DNA of 64,000 bases from Deinobacterium chartae (lineage in GTDB: Bacteria; Deinococcota; Deinococci; Deinococcales; Deinococcaceae), in contig NZ_JACHHG010000001.1 of NCBI RefSeq assembly GCF_014202645.1, positions 1 to 64,000 of the forward strand, given 5' to 3'. The notes under the pieces were generated by a model. The model saw nothing but the letters and a program-made list of their open reading frames with translations. It had not been told where the DNA came from and ran no database searches. The first letter of the stretch is position 1. Each line of letters starts with the position of its first letter. Of the stretch, positions 1-9,190 are shown one piece after another. Both the position numbers and the translations under genes were made by a program.

Positions 1-158
1 GCGGTGACGGGTTCGGGGCTGGGGCTGGGGATGTCGGTGACGTGCAGGGGGTGGCGGGCGTACAGCCACAGCTGCCGTCCGTCCGGCTTCACGTACTTCG
101 CTCGGTGCAGCGGACGCTCGGCTAAGCCGGGCACTACCGATTGGGACCGCTGGCTCAC
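1..158 (-). CDS. galT: galactose-1-phosphate uridylyltransferase, N-terminal fragment (cut by window edge)
   Basis: Only about the first 50 codons are inside the window. The GTG start (158-156) overlaps the TGA stop of the upstream beta-galactosidase (GTGA), so translation is probably coupled. The peptide contains [12 protein letters not shown] followed by a Pro/Ser-rich stretch and SPEP, which is the N-terminal pattern of Deinococcus-type GalT proteins. GalT would exchange UMP between UDP-glucose and galactose-1-phosphate in the Leloir pathway, which fits its position directly after a galactosidase that releases galactose. The catalytic HxH region lies outside the window, so the assignment rests on the N-terminus and context. 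Confidence 0.6.
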   Translation of the reverse strand, partial: MSQRSQSVVPGLAERPLHRAKYVKPDGRQLWLYARHPLHVTDIPSPSPEPVT

Positions 159-2143
159 GCCATCACCTGCTCGGCCTCGAGGGTGAACGATACCGGGGCC
201 AGTTCGCGTCCGGCGACCGTGATGGGCTCGGAATTGAAGTTCAGCCAGGCACTCACCCCGGCGCGTCGGCTGATCCGTACGCCCTCGGGCAGGTCCTGCG
301 GGCTCAGGCCCGCCTCGCGCAGCACCTCGCGCAGCACCTCGCGGACCAGCGTGGCGCTGTGCGCTCCCACGGTGGTCACGTTGCCGTGCCGCAGCACCGC
401 GCACTGCCCCTCGAGCGGACCGTCGCCGTAGCTGTGCAGGCTCTGGCCTTCGCGCGGCTCGAAGCTCTCGGCCCAGGTGGTCACGCGGTGCTCGCCCACG
501 CCGACGGTCAGGCCCGGGCGCAGCGAGTCGAACTGCAACAGCCGCCCGCCGAACAGGTGCTTGAACGACCCGAACTGACCGTTCTCGAAGGCGCGTCCGC
601 TCTCGGTGCGGTAGGCCGTGCGCGGACCGAACACCAGCCGGGCCCCGTGTGCGGCCGCCTCGAGGCGCTGCAGGCGCGCTTCGGGCATCAGGGTGAGTGC
701 GGGGGCCACGATCACCCGGTAAGCGCTCAGGTCGGCATCGGGGTGCACGATGTCCACATCGATGCCCAGCGAGCGCAGCGCACAGTAGTAGGTCAGGGTC
801 TGGGTCCAGTAGCTCAGCCCCGCGTTGTGCCGCTGCTGATCAAAGATCCACAGGCTCTCGTAGTCGTGCAGCAGCGCAACCGGTGCCCGAACCTCGCCGT
901 TGGGCATGCCCGAACGGTCGAGGGCCTTGACCTCGTGGAAGCCGCGGTCCTCGGTCTCGTCGTGGCGCAGCAGGCCCGAGTGCATGACCTCCTGGGCCAT
1001 GGTGGCCGCGCGCCAGCGGAAGTACGAAACCGTGTCGGCCCCGTGCGCCCAGGCCTGGGTGGTCCACAGCTGCACCGCACCGGCAGCGGGCAGCGGGTTG
1101 TACGGCGCCCAGTTGACCTGGCCGCACTGCTGTTCCATGACCCAAAACCCGCTTTGGCGGGCGGGGCTGTTGCCGTTTGCCGAAGCGGCCGCGCTGCTTC
1201 GGCCCTGTTTGAGGCCGCGGTACAGGTCGTGGTTGAACGAGATCAGGTCCGGGTGGCCGGTGCGCGCGAAGCGCAGTTTGGTCTGCTCGTCCACCCAGTC
1301 GCTGAAGAACTCGAGCATCCCGGTCGGGTAGTTGTCCCAGGTGACGAAGTCCAGCGCCTCCGAGGCGCGGTAGTGGTCAAAGTCCCCGAAGAAGATCATG
1401 AAGTTGTGGGTGACCCAGCGTCCCGGCGACAGCTCGCGCAAGATGGCGATCTGCTCCTCCTGGAACTCGGCCAGCATGTCGCTCGCAAAGCGCGCGTAAT
1501 CCAGCACGTGCGAGGGGTTCGGTTCGGTCACGGTCAGGTTGGGCGGCAGGATCTGGTCCCAGGCGGTGTACTCCTGGCTCCAGAACACGTTGCCCCAGGC
1601 CTGGTTGAGGGCCTCGAGGCTGCCGTACTTCTGCTGCAGCCAGTGCGGGAACGCCGCCCTCGAGGCCGGGCCGTACGAGCGGGTGGTGCCGTGGCAGCCG
1701 AACTCGTTGTCGGTCTGCCAGCCCACCACCGCCGGGTGCTGGCCGTACCTCGAGGCGAGCTCGCGGGTGATGCGGCGCGAGTGCGCGCGGTAGGTCTGCG
1801 AGGCGAAGTCGTAGTGCCGCCTCGAGCCGAACTCGCGCACCCGGCCGTGCTCGTCGTGGGCCAGGATCTCGGGGTAGCTGCGCACCAGCCATGCGGGCGG
1901 CGTGGCGGTGGGGGTGCACAAGACCACCTCGAGGCCGGCTCGGTGCAACACGTCGATGGCTTCATCGAGCCATTCCCAGGTGTAGACGCCCTCTTCGGGC
2001 TCCATGCGGCTCCAGGCGAATTCGGCGATGCGCACGTAGCGCAGCCCCAGGGCCTTCATCTTGGCGGCGTAGCCCTCCCAGCGGTCGCGGGGCCAGTGTT
2101 CGGGGTAGTAGCAGACGCCGAGGTTGAGGTGGGTGTTGGACAT
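155..2143 (-). CDS. beta-galactosidase, glycoside hydrolase family 42
   Basis: 662 aa, a typical GH42 length. The N-terminus has the family pattern [10 protein letters not shown] and the early [10 protein letters not shown] block. The acid/base glutamate is visible in WQTDNEFGC (near residue 147) and a second conserved glutamate, the probable nucleophile, in WVMEQQCGQ (near residue 336). The enzyme hydrolyses terminal beta-galactosides in the cytoplasm, as it has no signal peptide. The open frame runs on upstream of this start, but ATG 2143-2141 has a clear AGAGG ribosome site and begins the family homology, so the longer 905-codon reading is not used. It is the penultimate gene of an operon of regulator, binding protein, two permeases, galactosidase and galT, which together make a galactoside import and breakdown unit. 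Confidence 0.93.
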   Translation of the reverse strand: MSNTHLNLGVCYYPEHWPRDRWEGYAAKMKALGLRYVRIAEFAWSRMEPEEGVYTWEWLDEAIDVLHRAGLEVVLCTPTATPPAWLVRSYPEILAHDEHGRVREFGSRRHYDFASQTYRAHSRRITRELASRYGQHPAVVGWQTDNEFGCHGTTRSYGPASRAAFPHWLQQKYGSLEALNQAWGNVFWSQEYTAWDQILPPNLTVTEPNPSHVLDYARFASDMLAEFQEEQIAILRELSPGRWVTHNFMIFFGDFDHYRASEALDFVTWDNYPTGMLEFFSDWVDEQTKLRFARTGHPDLISFNHDLYRGLKQGRSSAAASANGNSPARQSGFWVMEQQCGQVNWAPYNPLPAAGAVQLWTTQAWAHGADTVSYFRWRAATMAQEVMHSGLLRHDETEDRGFHEVKALDRSGMPNGEVRAPVALLHDYESLWIFDQQRHNAGLSYWTQTLTYYCALRSLGIDVDIVHPDADLSAYRVIVAPALTLMPEARLQRLEAAAHGARLVFGPRTAYRTESGRAFENGQFGSFKHLFGGRLLQFDSLRPGLTVGVGEHRVTTWAESFEPREGQSLHSYGDGPLEGQCAVLRHGNVTTVGAHSATLVREVLREVLREAGLSPQDLPEGVRISRRAGVSAWLNFNSEPITVAGRELAPVSFTLEAEQVMA

Positions 2144-2184
2144 GAAAACCTCTGTAGGGATGGGCAATGAAGCGGGCAGGAGGG

Positions 2185-3057
2185 TCAGTCCTTGACCGCT
2201 CCGCCGGCGATTCCGGCGATGAAGTAGCGCTGCAGCGCCAGGAACAGGATCAGGAACGGTACGGTGGACAAGACGGTGCCGACCATGATGCCGCCCCACG
2301 AGACGCGGGTGAGGCCGACGAGGGTGCCCAGGGCGACCGGGACGGTGTAGGCGTCTTTTTGCGACAGCACGATCAAAGGCCACAGGTAGTCGTTCCAGCT
2401 CGCCAGGAACAGCAAGATGGCCAGGGCGGCCAGGGCCGGGCGCACCACCGGCAGCGCGATCTGCCAGAAGATGCGGAACTCCGACGCCCCGTCGATGCGC
2501 GCGGCGTTGAGCAGGTCGGTCGGGACCGACATGAAGGCCTGGCGCATGTAGAAAATGCCGATGGTGTTGGCCAGCGTGGGCAAGATGACCGCCCAGTAGG
2601 TGTTGGAGAGCTTCAGGTCGCGGGCGACCAGGATGAACTGCGGGATGATGGTGACGAAAGTCGGGATGGTGAGGGTCGCGATGATCAGAACGAACAGCGG
2701 CGTGCGGCCCCTGAAGTTGAACTTGGCAAAGGCGTAGCCGCCCATGGCGGTCAGGGCCATCGACAGCACGGTGTAGATCGTGGCGATGACGACCGAGTTG
2801 AGCAGTGCCCTCGAGAAGTTGAGGTCGGCCTGAAGCTGGCGCAGGTTGGTCATGAACTCGCCGCCGAACCACAGGGGCAGATTGGGCGAGAAGATGGCAC
2901 TCTCCGGATGGCTGGAGAAGATCAGCATCAGGTACAGCGGTGCCAGGAACAGCAGGGCCAGCGGGGTCAGGATCAGGTGCAGCCAGAAGCTCTGCCAGCG
3001 TTCGCGGCGCGCTTTCGAGACGCTGCCCTGACGGGTGGGTTTGAGAGCGGCGTTCAC
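2185..3057 (-). CDS. carbohydrate ABC transporter permease, MalG type
   Basis: 290 aa with six predicted membrane helices. The EAA-loop sequence that docks the ATPase is visible as [23 protein letters not shown] near the middle, with the conserved EAA-G pattern degenerate (NAARIDGAS). The N-terminal cytoplasmic tail is followed by a first helix [18 protein letters not shown], typical of MalG-type inner-membrane subunits. The start is GTG 3057-3055, and the upstream permease stops inside it (GTGA overlap). With its partner permease and the binding protein it should form a CUT1-type sugar importer. No ATPase gene is present in the operon, so a shared MsmK/MalK-type ATPase encoded elsewhere is inferred. 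Confidence 0.9.
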   Translation of the reverse strand: MNAALKPTRQGSVSKARRERWQSFWLHLILTPLALLFLAPLYLMLIFSSHPESAIFSPNLPLWFGGEFMTNLRQLQADLNFSRALLNSVVIATIYTVLSMALTAMGGYAFAKFNFRGRTPLFVLIIATLTIPTFVTIIPQFILVARDLKLSNTYWAVILPTLANTIGIFYMRQAFMSVPTDLLNAARIDGASEFRIFWQIALPVVRPALAALAILLFLASWNDYLWPLIVLSQKDAYTVPVALGTLVGLTRVSWGGIMVGTVLSTVPFLILFLALQRYFIAGIAGGAVKD

Positions 3058-3947
3058 GTGTCCCTCCCGAACAGGCGCATCTGGATGAACGAGAAGACGG
3101 CTGCGATCAGCGCGATGGTGTAGGCGATCGACGAGGCGTAGCCGAAGTTGAACGAACGGAAGCCCTGCTGGTACAGGTACGTGCCCAGGGTCATGGTGGC
3201 GTTGCCCGGACCCGAATTGGTGATCAGGGCGGGTTCGGTGAAGAGCTGCAGCGTACCGATGACCGAGAGGATCAGCGTGAACAGCAGCGTGGGGCGCAGC
3301 AGCGGCAGGGTGATGTGCCAGAACTGGCGCCAGCCGGTGGCTCCGTCGAGCTGGGCGGCCTCGTACACCTCCTCGGGGATGCTTTGCAGGCCCGCGAGCA
3401 AGATGATGGCGTTATAGCCGGTCCAGCGCCAGGTCATGGCCAGCATGATCACGGCCATGGCCGAGGCCGGCTGGTTGAGCCAGTCGATCGGGGGCAGCCC
3501 CAGGCCCTGCAGCCCGGCGTTGACCGCGCCGAACTGCGTGTTGAACAGCAGGCGGAACACCGCCGAGTAGGCCACGGTGCCCACCACCAGCGGGGCAAAG
3601 AAGGCGAAGCGGTACAGCCCGCGCAGCCGCAGCAGCTTCGAGTTCAGCGCGACGGCCAGACCCATGGCGAGCATCAGCATCACCGGAACCTGGATCACCA
3701 GGATCAGCAGGGTGTTTTTCAGGGCGGTCAGGAAGAACGGGTCGGTGAAGACCCGTTGCCAGTTCACGGTGCTCAGCGGGGCACCAGCACCCATGCGGGT
3801 GTCCTGGAACGACAGGAAGATCGAGTAGCCGATGGGCCAGGCCCAGAACACGAAGAAGATCAAGAGATAGGGGAGCAGGAAGCCGTACGGGACGACCGTG
3901 CGCCGGAAGTGGGCCGTGCGCCTTCTGGGTGCGGCGGTAGCGGTCAT
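3054..3947 (-). CDS. carbohydrate ABC transporter permease, MalF type
   Basis: 297 aa, six predicted membrane helices, first helix starting at [18 protein letters not shown]. The EAA motif is clear: [18 protein letters not shown] near residue 205, where the ATPase subunit binds. ATG 3947-3945 is preceded by a strong AGGGAGG site, so a longer in-frame start 22 codons upstream is rejected. The gene overlaps the MalG-type permease by four bases. It is the second membrane subunit of the presumed galactoside importer and is separated from the binding-protein gene by a strong hairpin, a common device for making more binding protein than permease. Confidence 0.91.
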   Translation of the reverse strand: MTATAAPRRRTAHFRRTVVPYGFLLPYLLIFFVFWAWPIGYSIFLSFQDTRMGAGAPLSTVNWQRVFTDPFFLTALKNTLLILVIQVPVMLMLAMGLAVALNSKLLRLRGLYRFAFFAPLVVGTVAYSAVFRLLFNTQFGAVNAGLQGLGLPPIDWLNQPASAMAVIMLAMTWRWTGYNAIILLAGLQSIPEEVYEAAQLDGATGWRQFWHITLPLLRPTLLFTLILSVIGTLQLFTEPALITNSGPGNATMTLGTYLYQQGFRSFNFGYASSIAYTIALIAAVFSFIQMRLFGRDT

Positions 3948-4051
3948 GGGTCCTCCCTTCAAGGCGTGGGGCGCAGCGGGTTGCGCTGCGCCCTGCAAGG
4001 CTGCCACGGACACCTCGAGGTGATCGTGGCCGAGCGGAGCGTCAGGTCGGG

Positions 4052-4078
4052 GCGGGGACCGCGCGGAGCGGTCCCCGC
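4052..4078 (-). terminator. intercistronic hairpin between binding protein and permease genes
   Basis: Perfect 11-bp stem (GCGGGGACCGC at 4052-4062 with its complement at 4068-4078) and a 5-base loop, just downstream of the binding-protein stop. There is no U-tract, so it is more likely an mRNA-stabilising or partial-attenuation hairpin than a full terminator. Such hairpins commonly raise binding-protein expression relative to the permeases. Confidence 0.6.
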
Positions 4079-4085
4079 GCGGGGG

Positions 4086-5351
4086 TTACTTGCCGACGGG
4101 GAGGCCGGTGGCGGCGGAGATCTTCTTGGCCGCGTCGTCCAGCGCTTCCTTGGCGCTCTTGTACCTGCCGCTGATGAAGTCGGCCTGCACCACGGTCATG
4201 ATCTGGCGGGCATCTTGGAAGTACTGGGTGCCGCGCGCCTGAGGCACGTCACCGAGGGTGTCGAGGATGGTCTTCCAGATCTTCTGGTTGCTCCAGTAAG
4301 CCTGACCCTGGTTGATGTAGGGGTCCTTGGTGGCGGCGAGCAGGCTGGGCACGAGGCCCTGGCTCTTGAGCATGGCAATTTGCCCTTCGGGGGTGGCCAG
4401 GGCGTGCTGCACAAAGGCCCAGGCCGCTTCCTTGTTCTTGCTGGCCGAGGGGATGGCCAGCGCCGAACCGCCCAGGTTCGCGGCGCGGGGGCCGCCCTTC
4501 TTGGCCGCCGGCATCGGGTACACGCCCCACTTGCCCTTCTGGTTCGCGGCGTTGGTGCGGATGGTGCCCTCGTACCACGCGCCGTACAGCGCGCTGGCGA
4601 CGGTGCCGGCCTTGAAGTTGGTGATCTGGCCACCCCAGTCGCCGGTTGCGACGACCTTGGCGTCGTACAGCTTCTTGATGGTGTCCAGGGCGGTCACGCA
4701 GCCCGGCTGGTTCACGGTGACCGCGTTAGCGGCGTTGTTGAAGTAGAAGCAGCCGTTCTGGTTGGCGAGCATGCGGAACCACTCGTCGTCCTGGCCGTTG
4801 GAGATGGTACCGATCTTGACCTTGTTGCCGAACTTGGCGTTGAGCTTCTTGCCCGCCGCGATGAAGTCGTCCCAGGTCACGATCTTTTTGGGGTCAATGC
4901 CGGCTTGCTTGTACAGGTCCGTGCGGTAGAACACCACCACCGGGCCCGAGTCCCAGGGCATGGCGAAGCGCTTGTTGCCGACGCTCAGCTCGGTCCACTT
5001 GAACGCCGGGAAGCTCTTGGAGAGCTTGTCGGCCCCCAGGGGGTTGAGGTCGGTGAAGCAATCGGGGAAACGCGCCCAGAACACCTCGGCCTCGTTGTTC
5101 TCGATGGTGTACACGTCGGGCAGGTCCACGCCGCCCGCCGCGCAGCCGGCCAGACCGCGGTCGTAGACGTTCTGGTTGCCCAGGTCCACGACCTTGACCT
5201 TTACGTTGGGGTACTTCTTGTTGAAGCTGGGGATGGTGGATTCGAGGGCCTTGGCGGCAGCGTCCCAGCTCCAGACGGTGATTTCGCCCGAGGGGGCAGC
5301 GAGGGCACTCGAGGCCAGGGCGAGGCTGAGCATAACGGCGGCTTTTTTCAT
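4086..5351 (-). CDS. extracellular sugar-binding protein of the ABC importer
   Basis: 421 aa. The N-terminus MKKAAVMLSLALASSALA is a classical signal peptide with an AxA-like cleavage site and no lipobox cysteine. The mature protein starts SGEITVWSWD, the usual beginning of family 1 sugar-binding proteins, and later shows FKWTELSVGNKRFAMPWDSG and AAWAFVQHALATPEGQ, typical of this family. It should capture a galactoside or oligosaccharide outside the membrane and deliver it to the two permeases encoded next. ATG 5351-5349 follows GGAGGACGT, an excellent ribosome site; the 31-codon upstream extension is not hydrophobic and is rejected. The ligand cannot be read from sequence, and galactoside is inferred from the GH42 and galT neighbours. 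Confidence 0.92.
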   Translation of the reverse strand: MKKAAVMLSLALASSALAAPSGEITVWSWDAAAKALESTIPSFNKKYPNVKVKVVDLGNQNVYDRGLAGCAAGGVDLPDVYTIENNEAEVFWARFPDCFTDLNPLGADKLSKSFPAFKWTELSVGNKRFAMPWDSGPVVVFYRTDLYKQAGIDPKKIVTWDDFIAAGKKLNAKFGNKVKIGTISNGQDDEWFRMLANQNGCFYFNNAANAVTVNQPGCVTALDTIKKLYDAKVVATGDWGGQITNFKAGTVASALYGAWYEGTIRTNAANQKGKWGVYPMPAAKKGGPRAANLGGSALAIPSASKNKEAAWAFVQHALATPEGQIAMLKSQGLVPSLLAATKDPYINQGQAYWSNQKIWKTILDTLGDVPQARGTQYFQDARQIMTVVQADFISGRYKSAKEALDDAAKKISAATGLPVGK

Positions 5352-5400
5352 ACGTCCTCCTTGGGGATGCGGATGCGGGCGGTGAGGCAGGGCAGGCGGG

Positions 5401-6171
5401 TCAGACGCACAGCACGTCCAGCCCGGCGGCCTCGAGGCAGCCAATTTCCTGGGGGTTGGCCGCCCGGTCGGTGATCAGGCGGGTTACCCGGTCCAGCGGG
5501 GCGATGGCGGCACTCGAGGTGACGCCGAGCTTGGAGTGGTCGGCCAGCACGTACACTTCTCGCGAGTTGGTGACCATCTGGCGTTTGATCTCGGCTTCGG
5601 GCAGGTTGCGGTTGGTGACCCCTGCTTGCACCGAGACGCCGTTGCAACCTAAGAACAGCCGGTCGGCGTGCACGTCGCGCAGCAGCTCGAGGCCCAGCGG
5701 GTTGACCAGGCTGTGTTGCAGGCGGCGCAGGGTTCCACCGGTCACGATGATGGTCAAGTTGGGCAGGGCCTCGAGCTCGAGGGCGATGTTGAGGCTGTTG
5801 GTGACCACCGTAACCCCCTGCAGGGCGGGGGAGATGTGCCGCGCGACCTCGGTGGCGGTCGAGCCGACGTCCAAAAAGACCGTTTCGCCGTCTTGGATCA
5901 GGGCCGCGGCGGCCTGGCCGATGCGGCGTTTCTCGCGCGGCAGCTGGCGGCGGGTTTCCTCGAGGGGAAGTTCGAAGTTGCCGTCGAAGCGCTCCAGCAG
6001 CGGCCGTGTGGCTCCGCCGCGCGTGCGGTGAATGCGGCCCATCCGGCTGAGTTCCTCGAGGTCGCTGCGAATGGTGACCGCCGAAACGCCCAGCAGGTTG
6101 GACAGTTCGTTGACCGTGACCGAGTCGCGGCGTTCGATTTCAGACAGGATGACTTTCAGTCGTGTTTCCAC
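5401..6171 (-). CDS. DeoR-family transcriptional repressor of the galactoside operon
   Basis: 256 aa. The N-terminal winged helix has VTVNELSNLLGVSAVTIRSDL, the DeoR family HTH signature, and the C-terminal sugar-phosphate sensor domain (DeoRC) follows, with IQDGETVFLDVGSTATEVAR and the conserved FLGCNGV and LADHSK blocks. Such regulators bind a phosphorylated sugar and release DNA. The GTG start (6171-6169) has an AAAGG six bases upstream. It is the first gene of the operon, 49 bp upstream of the binding-protein gene, and its own promoter carries repeated CTTTCG boxes (6179-6226), so autorepression and control of the whole operon are likely. Confidence 0.92.
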   Translation of the reverse strand: METRLKVILSEIERRDSVTVNELSNLLGVSAVTIRSDLEELSRMGRIHRTRGGATRPLLERFDGNFELPLEETRRQLPREKRRIGQAAAALIQDGETVFLDVGSTATEVARHISPALQGVTVVTNSLNIALELEALPNLTIIVTGGTLRRLQHSLVNPLGLELLRDVHADRLFLGCNGVSVQAGVTNRNLPEAEIKRQMVTNSREVYVLADHSKLGVTSSAAIAPLDRVTRLITDRAANPQEIGCLEAAGLDVLCV

Positions 6172-6178
6172 GCCTCAC

Positions 6179-6242
6179 CTTTCGGGACTTTCGTTACTTT
6201 CGCTTCTTGCCGAAGACTAACGAAAGTTTGTTGCTATGTCAA
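6179..6242 (-). promoter_or_regulatory. promoter and DeoR-type operator of the galactoside operon
   Basis: On the minus strand a consensus -35 TTGACA (6242-6237) and a -10 TAGTCT (6219-6214) are separated by exactly 17 bases. Four copies of CTTTCG or its complement surround them: CTTTCG at 6179-6184, 6188-6193 and 6197-6202 on the plus strand, at a regular 9-bp step, and CGAAAG at 6221-6226, which lies inside the -35/-10 spacer. TTTCG-containing repeats are typical of DeoR-family operators. Repressor bound here would block RNA polymerase directly. Confidence 0.75.
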
Positions 6243-6497
6243 GCCTCCTTCAGGCGGGGGCGGCAAAAAGCAGCGCCAAGCCATGGAAAACTACCGAGAA
6301 AAGTGAGGGGATCGTGAAATTGATCTGTAGCCGTCTGCAGTGAACGGCGTACCTCCAAGGCTATGGCTTGTGCGTATTCCGCCCGGGTACGGCGGGAGTA
6401 TGCCCGCCGGTGAGTGTCGCGGCAGGCACGTTCCGACGGATCATGGGCGCAGCAGGAAAGCGGACGTTCCGCCTCCGCACTCACAAGGAGAACCCAC
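6243..6497. other. intergenic region upstream of the secreted protein
   Basis: 255 bases without a gene. The only structure noticed is an imperfect inverted repeat, GCGTATTCCGCC near 6372-6383 with GGCGGGAGTATGC at 6391-6403. It could act in the leader of the downstream gene, but no convincing -35/-10 pair was found. Confidence 0.3.
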
Positions 6498-6944
6498 ATG
6501 AAAAACATCGTTCTGATGCTCGCCGCCAGCCTTGCCCTCTCGACCGCCTTCGCCGCCGCCCCCCACTACCGCACCGTCGACGAACGGGGTCACACCATGT
6601 TCTCGGTCAACATCAGCACGCCGCAGGGCGGCAGCAAGACCGAGGACGTGTACCTCAAGGGCCTGACCCGCACTGACCTGGGCCTCGCCGCCGGGCAGAC
6701 CGACCTGTCGCGCAAGCTGACCGTGGTCTCGGTCAAGGCTCCTGCCGGGCTGAAGGTGGCCATGACCTCTGCCCGCGCCCTCTCGGAGACCGACCTTGAA
6801 CCCACCGTCAAGCTCGGCATCCAGGTGTCCTCGGACAGCCGTATCAGCAGCGGAGCTTACCCGATCGAACTGGTCCTCAGCACCGAGCAGGGCGAGCAAA
6901 TCGTCATCAACACCAGCGCGGTGGTCTTCCCCGACGGCCGCTAA
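6498..6944 (+). CDS. secreted protein of unknown function
   Basis: 148 aa. The N-terminus MKNIVLMLAASLALSTAFA is a clear signal peptide, probably cleaved after AFA or AAA. The mature 125-residue part is beta-rich (VYLKGLTR, LTVVSVKAPAGLKVAM, VKLGIQV, YPIELVLST) and resembles a single Ig-like or jelly-roll domain; no catalytic motif or cysteine is visible. The start ATG has AAGGAG ten bases upstream; an earlier in-frame start would destroy the signal peptide. It stands alone, followed by a strong hairpin. I do not recognise a named family. It is probably a periplasmic or surface protein. Confidence 0.75.
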   Translation: MKNIVLMLAASLALSTAFAAAPHYRTVDERGHTMFSVNISTPQGGSKTEDVYLKGLTRTDLGLAAGQTDLSRKLTVVSVKAPAGLKVAMTSARALSETDLEPTVKLGIQVSSDSRISSGAYPIELVLSTEQGEQIVINTSAVVFPDGR

Positions 6945-6965
6945 ACCCCGCCCATTCCTCCTGGA

Positions 6966-6990
6966 CGCGCCCCGGCCCCGCCGGGGCGCG
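6966..6990 (+). terminator. hairpin after the secreted-protein gene
   Basis: 11-bp perfect stem (CGCGCCCCGGC 6966-6976 with 6980-6990), 3-base loop. There is no strong T-run, only GCTTTGT shortly after, so termination may be partial. Confidence 0.55.
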
Positions 6991-7076
6991 GGCGCTTTGT
7001 AATGGCCCCGCGACTGCAACCGGGGAACCTTCGTGCCCGCCCCGAACCGCTACAATATCTAGCTGTGGAACGCATC

Positions 7077-7427
7077 ATGTTTCGAGCCAAGATCCACCGT
7101 GCCACGGTTACCCAGGCCGACCTCGACTACGTCGGTTCGGTGACCATCGACGCCGACCTCCTCGAGGCGGCGGATATCCTGCCGCACGAACGCGTGGACA
7201 TCTACAACATCACCAACGGCGAGCGCCTCTCGACCTACGCGCTGCGCGGCCCGCGCGGCAGCGGCGTGATCGGGATCAACGGTGCTGCCGCTCACCTGGT
7301 GCGTCCCGGAGACCTGGTGATCATCGCCGCCTACGGCAACTACAGCGAGGAAGAGGCCCGCTCCCTGGTTCCCAGGGTCGTGCTGGTTGACCAGCACAAC
7401 CGTCCGGTCGAGCTGCAGCCTCACTGA
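7077..7427 (+). CDS. panD: aspartate 1-decarboxylase (pyruvoyl enzyme)
   Basis: 116 aa, normal length for PanD. It converts L-aspartate to beta-alanine for pantothenate and coenzyme A synthesis. The self-cleavage site is visible as DYVGSVTID, where the Gly20-Ser21 bond is cut to give the alpha chain with an N-terminal pyruvoyl group. [20 protein letters not shown] near residues 70-90 is the conserved active-site and core region. Upstream, a -10-like TACAAT at 7051-7056 predicts a short leader. ATG 7077 begins the family homology ([13 protein letters not shown]); an in-frame GTG four codons earlier is possible. It is followed closely by a GNAT acetyltransferase. In some bacteria a GNAT protein (PanM/PanZ) promotes PanD maturation, but the neighbour here resembles the RimJ-like type. 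Confidence 0.96.
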   Translation: MFRAKIHRATVTQADLDYVGSVTIDADLLEAADILPHERVDIYNITNGERLSTYALRGPRGSGVIGINGAAAHLVRPGDLVIIAAYGNYSEEEARSLVPRVVLVDQHNRPVELQPH

Positions 7428-7446
7428 CCGCCGCAGCCGACCCGAG

Positions 7447-8007
7447 ATGCCCAGAGGAAAGTGGACCGTCAGCGCAGGCCGGGTGACCCTCCGATCGCTC
7501 GACCTGCTGAGCCCGTCCGACTGGAAACGCTTTTACAGCTACTTTCGCGACCGCGAAATCGCCGATTGGAACGGTGCCAAGCCGATCCGGGTTCCGTTGT
7601 GGCTCTTTAAGCGCATGATGCTCGACGAGGAGTCAAGCGGTGAGCGCTACGGCTTTGGCATCTACGTCGAGGACCGCTTCATCGGTTCGGTAGAACTCTA
7701 CGACCTGTACCCCTACCCGCCCGACCCCCCGGTGCGCGCGACGCTGGGCATCATGATCGGCGAGCGCTCCGAGTGGAGCCGGGGGTACGGCCGCGAGGCG
7801 GTTCGCGCCGCGCTGGGGTTCGCCTTCGAACGGCTCGAGCCCCCGCTCGAACGGGTCCGCCTCACCACCTTCTTGCACAACCGCCGCGCCCAGCGCGCCT
7901 TCGAAGCTGCCGGTCTCCGGCGCGTCGGACTGCGCGAGCGCGGCGACGTCACCGATGTGCTGATGGAAGCCACCCGAAGCGACTGGTTAAACCCACCCCA
8001 GCCCTGA
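7447..8007 (+). CDS. GNAT-family N-acetyltransferase (RimJ/RimL-like)
   Basis: 186 aa. The acetyl-CoA-binding core is readable as TLGIMIGERSEWSRGYGREA, containing the R-G-x-G-R/E pattern of motif A, followed by AALGFAFERLEPPLERVRL and the closing block LHNRRAQRAFEAAGLRRVG, typical of RimJ/RimL-type acetyltransferases. The substrate is unknown. The gene starts 19 bp after panD and 37 bp before a dehydrogenase gene, so co-transcription with panD is likely. The ribosome site is weak. A role in PanD maturation is conceivable from position but not supported by motifs. Confidence 0.85.
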   Translation: MPRGKWTVSAGRVTLRSLDLLSPSDWKRFYSYFRDREIADWNGAKPIRVPLWLFKRMMLDEESSGERYGFGIYVEDRFIGSVELYDLYPYPPDPPVRATLGIMIGERSEWSRGYGREAVRAALGFAFERLEPPLERVRLTTFLHNRRAQRAFEAAGLRRVGLRERGDVTDVLMEATRSDWLNPPQP

Positions 8008-8044
8008 ACTTCGGCCACGCCCCTTTCCCTGTCCAGGAGGCCCC

Positions 8045-8977
8045 ATGAAAGTGCTCGTTCCCGACTCGCTTCACCTCGACCTCGCGGGCCTAGACGGCCT
8101 CGAGGTCGTTCGTTTCGACCGCCGCGCCCCGCTTCCCGAGCAACACCACGACGCCGATGGACTGGTGCTGTGGGGGGTGCCGCGCGCGCTGCTCGAGGCC
8201 GAGTTGCCCAGGCTGCAATCCCTGCGCTTCGTGCAGGCCCTCTCGGCCGGAGTGGACCACCTGCTGGACCTGCCCCTTCCTCCCGGTGCCCGGCTCTACC
8301 ACGCGCCAGGCCTACACGACCGGCCGGTGGCCGAACACGCGCTGGCCCTGATGCTCGCCGCCGCCAAACGCCTGCACCTGCTGCGCGACCGCCAGCACCA
8401 GCGGCAGTGGCGCGCTGCCCCGATCGCGGACGCCCTGCCGGGCAAACGCGTACTGATCTGGGGGTTCGGGCGCATCGGACAGCTGCTGGGCGAGATGCTG
8501 CTGCCGCTGGGGGTCAGCGTGGAGGGCCTGCGTACCCGCCGCGGCGAGTGGCGCGGGAACGTGGTCTACGGCCTCGAGGACCTCGAGGACCGACTGCCGC
8601 AGGCCGATTGGCTGGTGATGATTTTGCCCTCGACTCCCCAGACCCGCCCGGCCTTGACCGCCGAGCGTCTGGCGCGGCTCAAGCCCACAGCGTGGGTCTT
8701 GAACATCGGACGCGGCGACGCCATCGATCAGGCCGCGCTGCTGGCCGCGCTCGAGGCAGGCCGCCTAGGCGGCGCGTGCCTGGACGTCACCGATCCCGAG
8801 CCGCTTCCCGAGGACTCGCCGCTGTGGGGACGAGCGGACGTCATCCTGACCCCGCACGTCGCCTCGAACACCGATGACCTCGAGGCGCGCAGCACAGCTT
8901 TCTTGCGCGCCAACCTCGAGCGGGCGCTGCGCGGCGAGCCGATGCAGGGCGCGGTGAACCTGGAACGCGGCTACTGA
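8045..8977 (+). CDS. D-isomer-specific 2-hydroxyacid dehydrogenase, NAD(P)-binding
   Basis: 310 aa. The Rossmann signature GFGRIGQLLGEML lies near residues 138-150. The catalytic Arg and Glu of the family are seen in LNIGRGDAIDQAALL and in the DVTDPEPLPEDSPLW block, and a final histidine in ILTPHVASNTDD acts as the acid. It interconverts a 2-keto acid and a D-2-hydroxy acid; the family includes glyoxylate/hydroxypyruvate reductases and phosphoglycerate dehydrogenases. It is too short for SerA with an ACT domain. AGGAGG six bases before ATG 8045 fixes the start. It is the last gene of the panD group. Confidence 0.93.
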   Translation: MKVLVPDSLHLDLAGLDGLEVVRFDRRAPLPEQHHDADGLVLWGVPRALLEAELPRLQSLRFVQALSAGVDHLLDLPLPPGARLYHAPGLHDRPVAEHALALMLAAAKRLHLLRDRQHQRQWRAAPIADALPGKRVLIWGFGRIGQLLGEMLLPLGVSVEGLRTRRGEWRGNVVYGLEDLEDRLPQADWLVMILPSTPQTRPALTAERLARLKPTAWVLNIGRGDAIDQAALLAALEAGRLGGACLDVTDPEPLPEDSPLWGRADVILTPHVASNTDDLEARSTAFLRANLERALRGEPMQGAVNLERGY

Positions 8978-9002
8978 AGGAGAAGCCCCCGCCGTGGCAT
9001 AC

Positions 9003-9031
9003 AAAAGCGCTCCCGGACATTCCGGGAGCGC
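9003..9031 (-). terminator. rho-independent terminator of the Na/Pi cotransporter gene
   Basis: 11-bp perfect stem (GCGCTCCCGGA 9007-9017 with 9021-9031), CAT loop. On the minus strand it runs into TTTTGT (9006-9001). It may also stop plus-strand transcription from the dehydrogenase gene. Confidence 0.8.
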
Positions 9032-9190
9032 CCGACAGACGATCCCCGGCCGGAATCAGGAGGAGGACGGTCACCCGGGCCGGTAAGGCAGAGTGTAAGC
9101 AAGCCTGGCTGACCGGTCATGAACCGCAGCTAAGCGGGCCTGAAGCTGCTCCGGATCCATAAGGACCGCTCAAGGCCGGTCTCCTGGGCG

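Noticed and set aside
155-2872. 905-codon reading that extends beta-galactosidase into the permease
   Set aside because: The upstream 243 codons overlap the permease gene in another frame and have no homology pattern; ATG 2143 has a ribosome site and starts the family.
3315-5474. 719-codon open frame antisense to the binding protein
   Set aside because: It is a shadow of high-GC coding sequence on the other strand, with low-complexity composition and no ribosome site.
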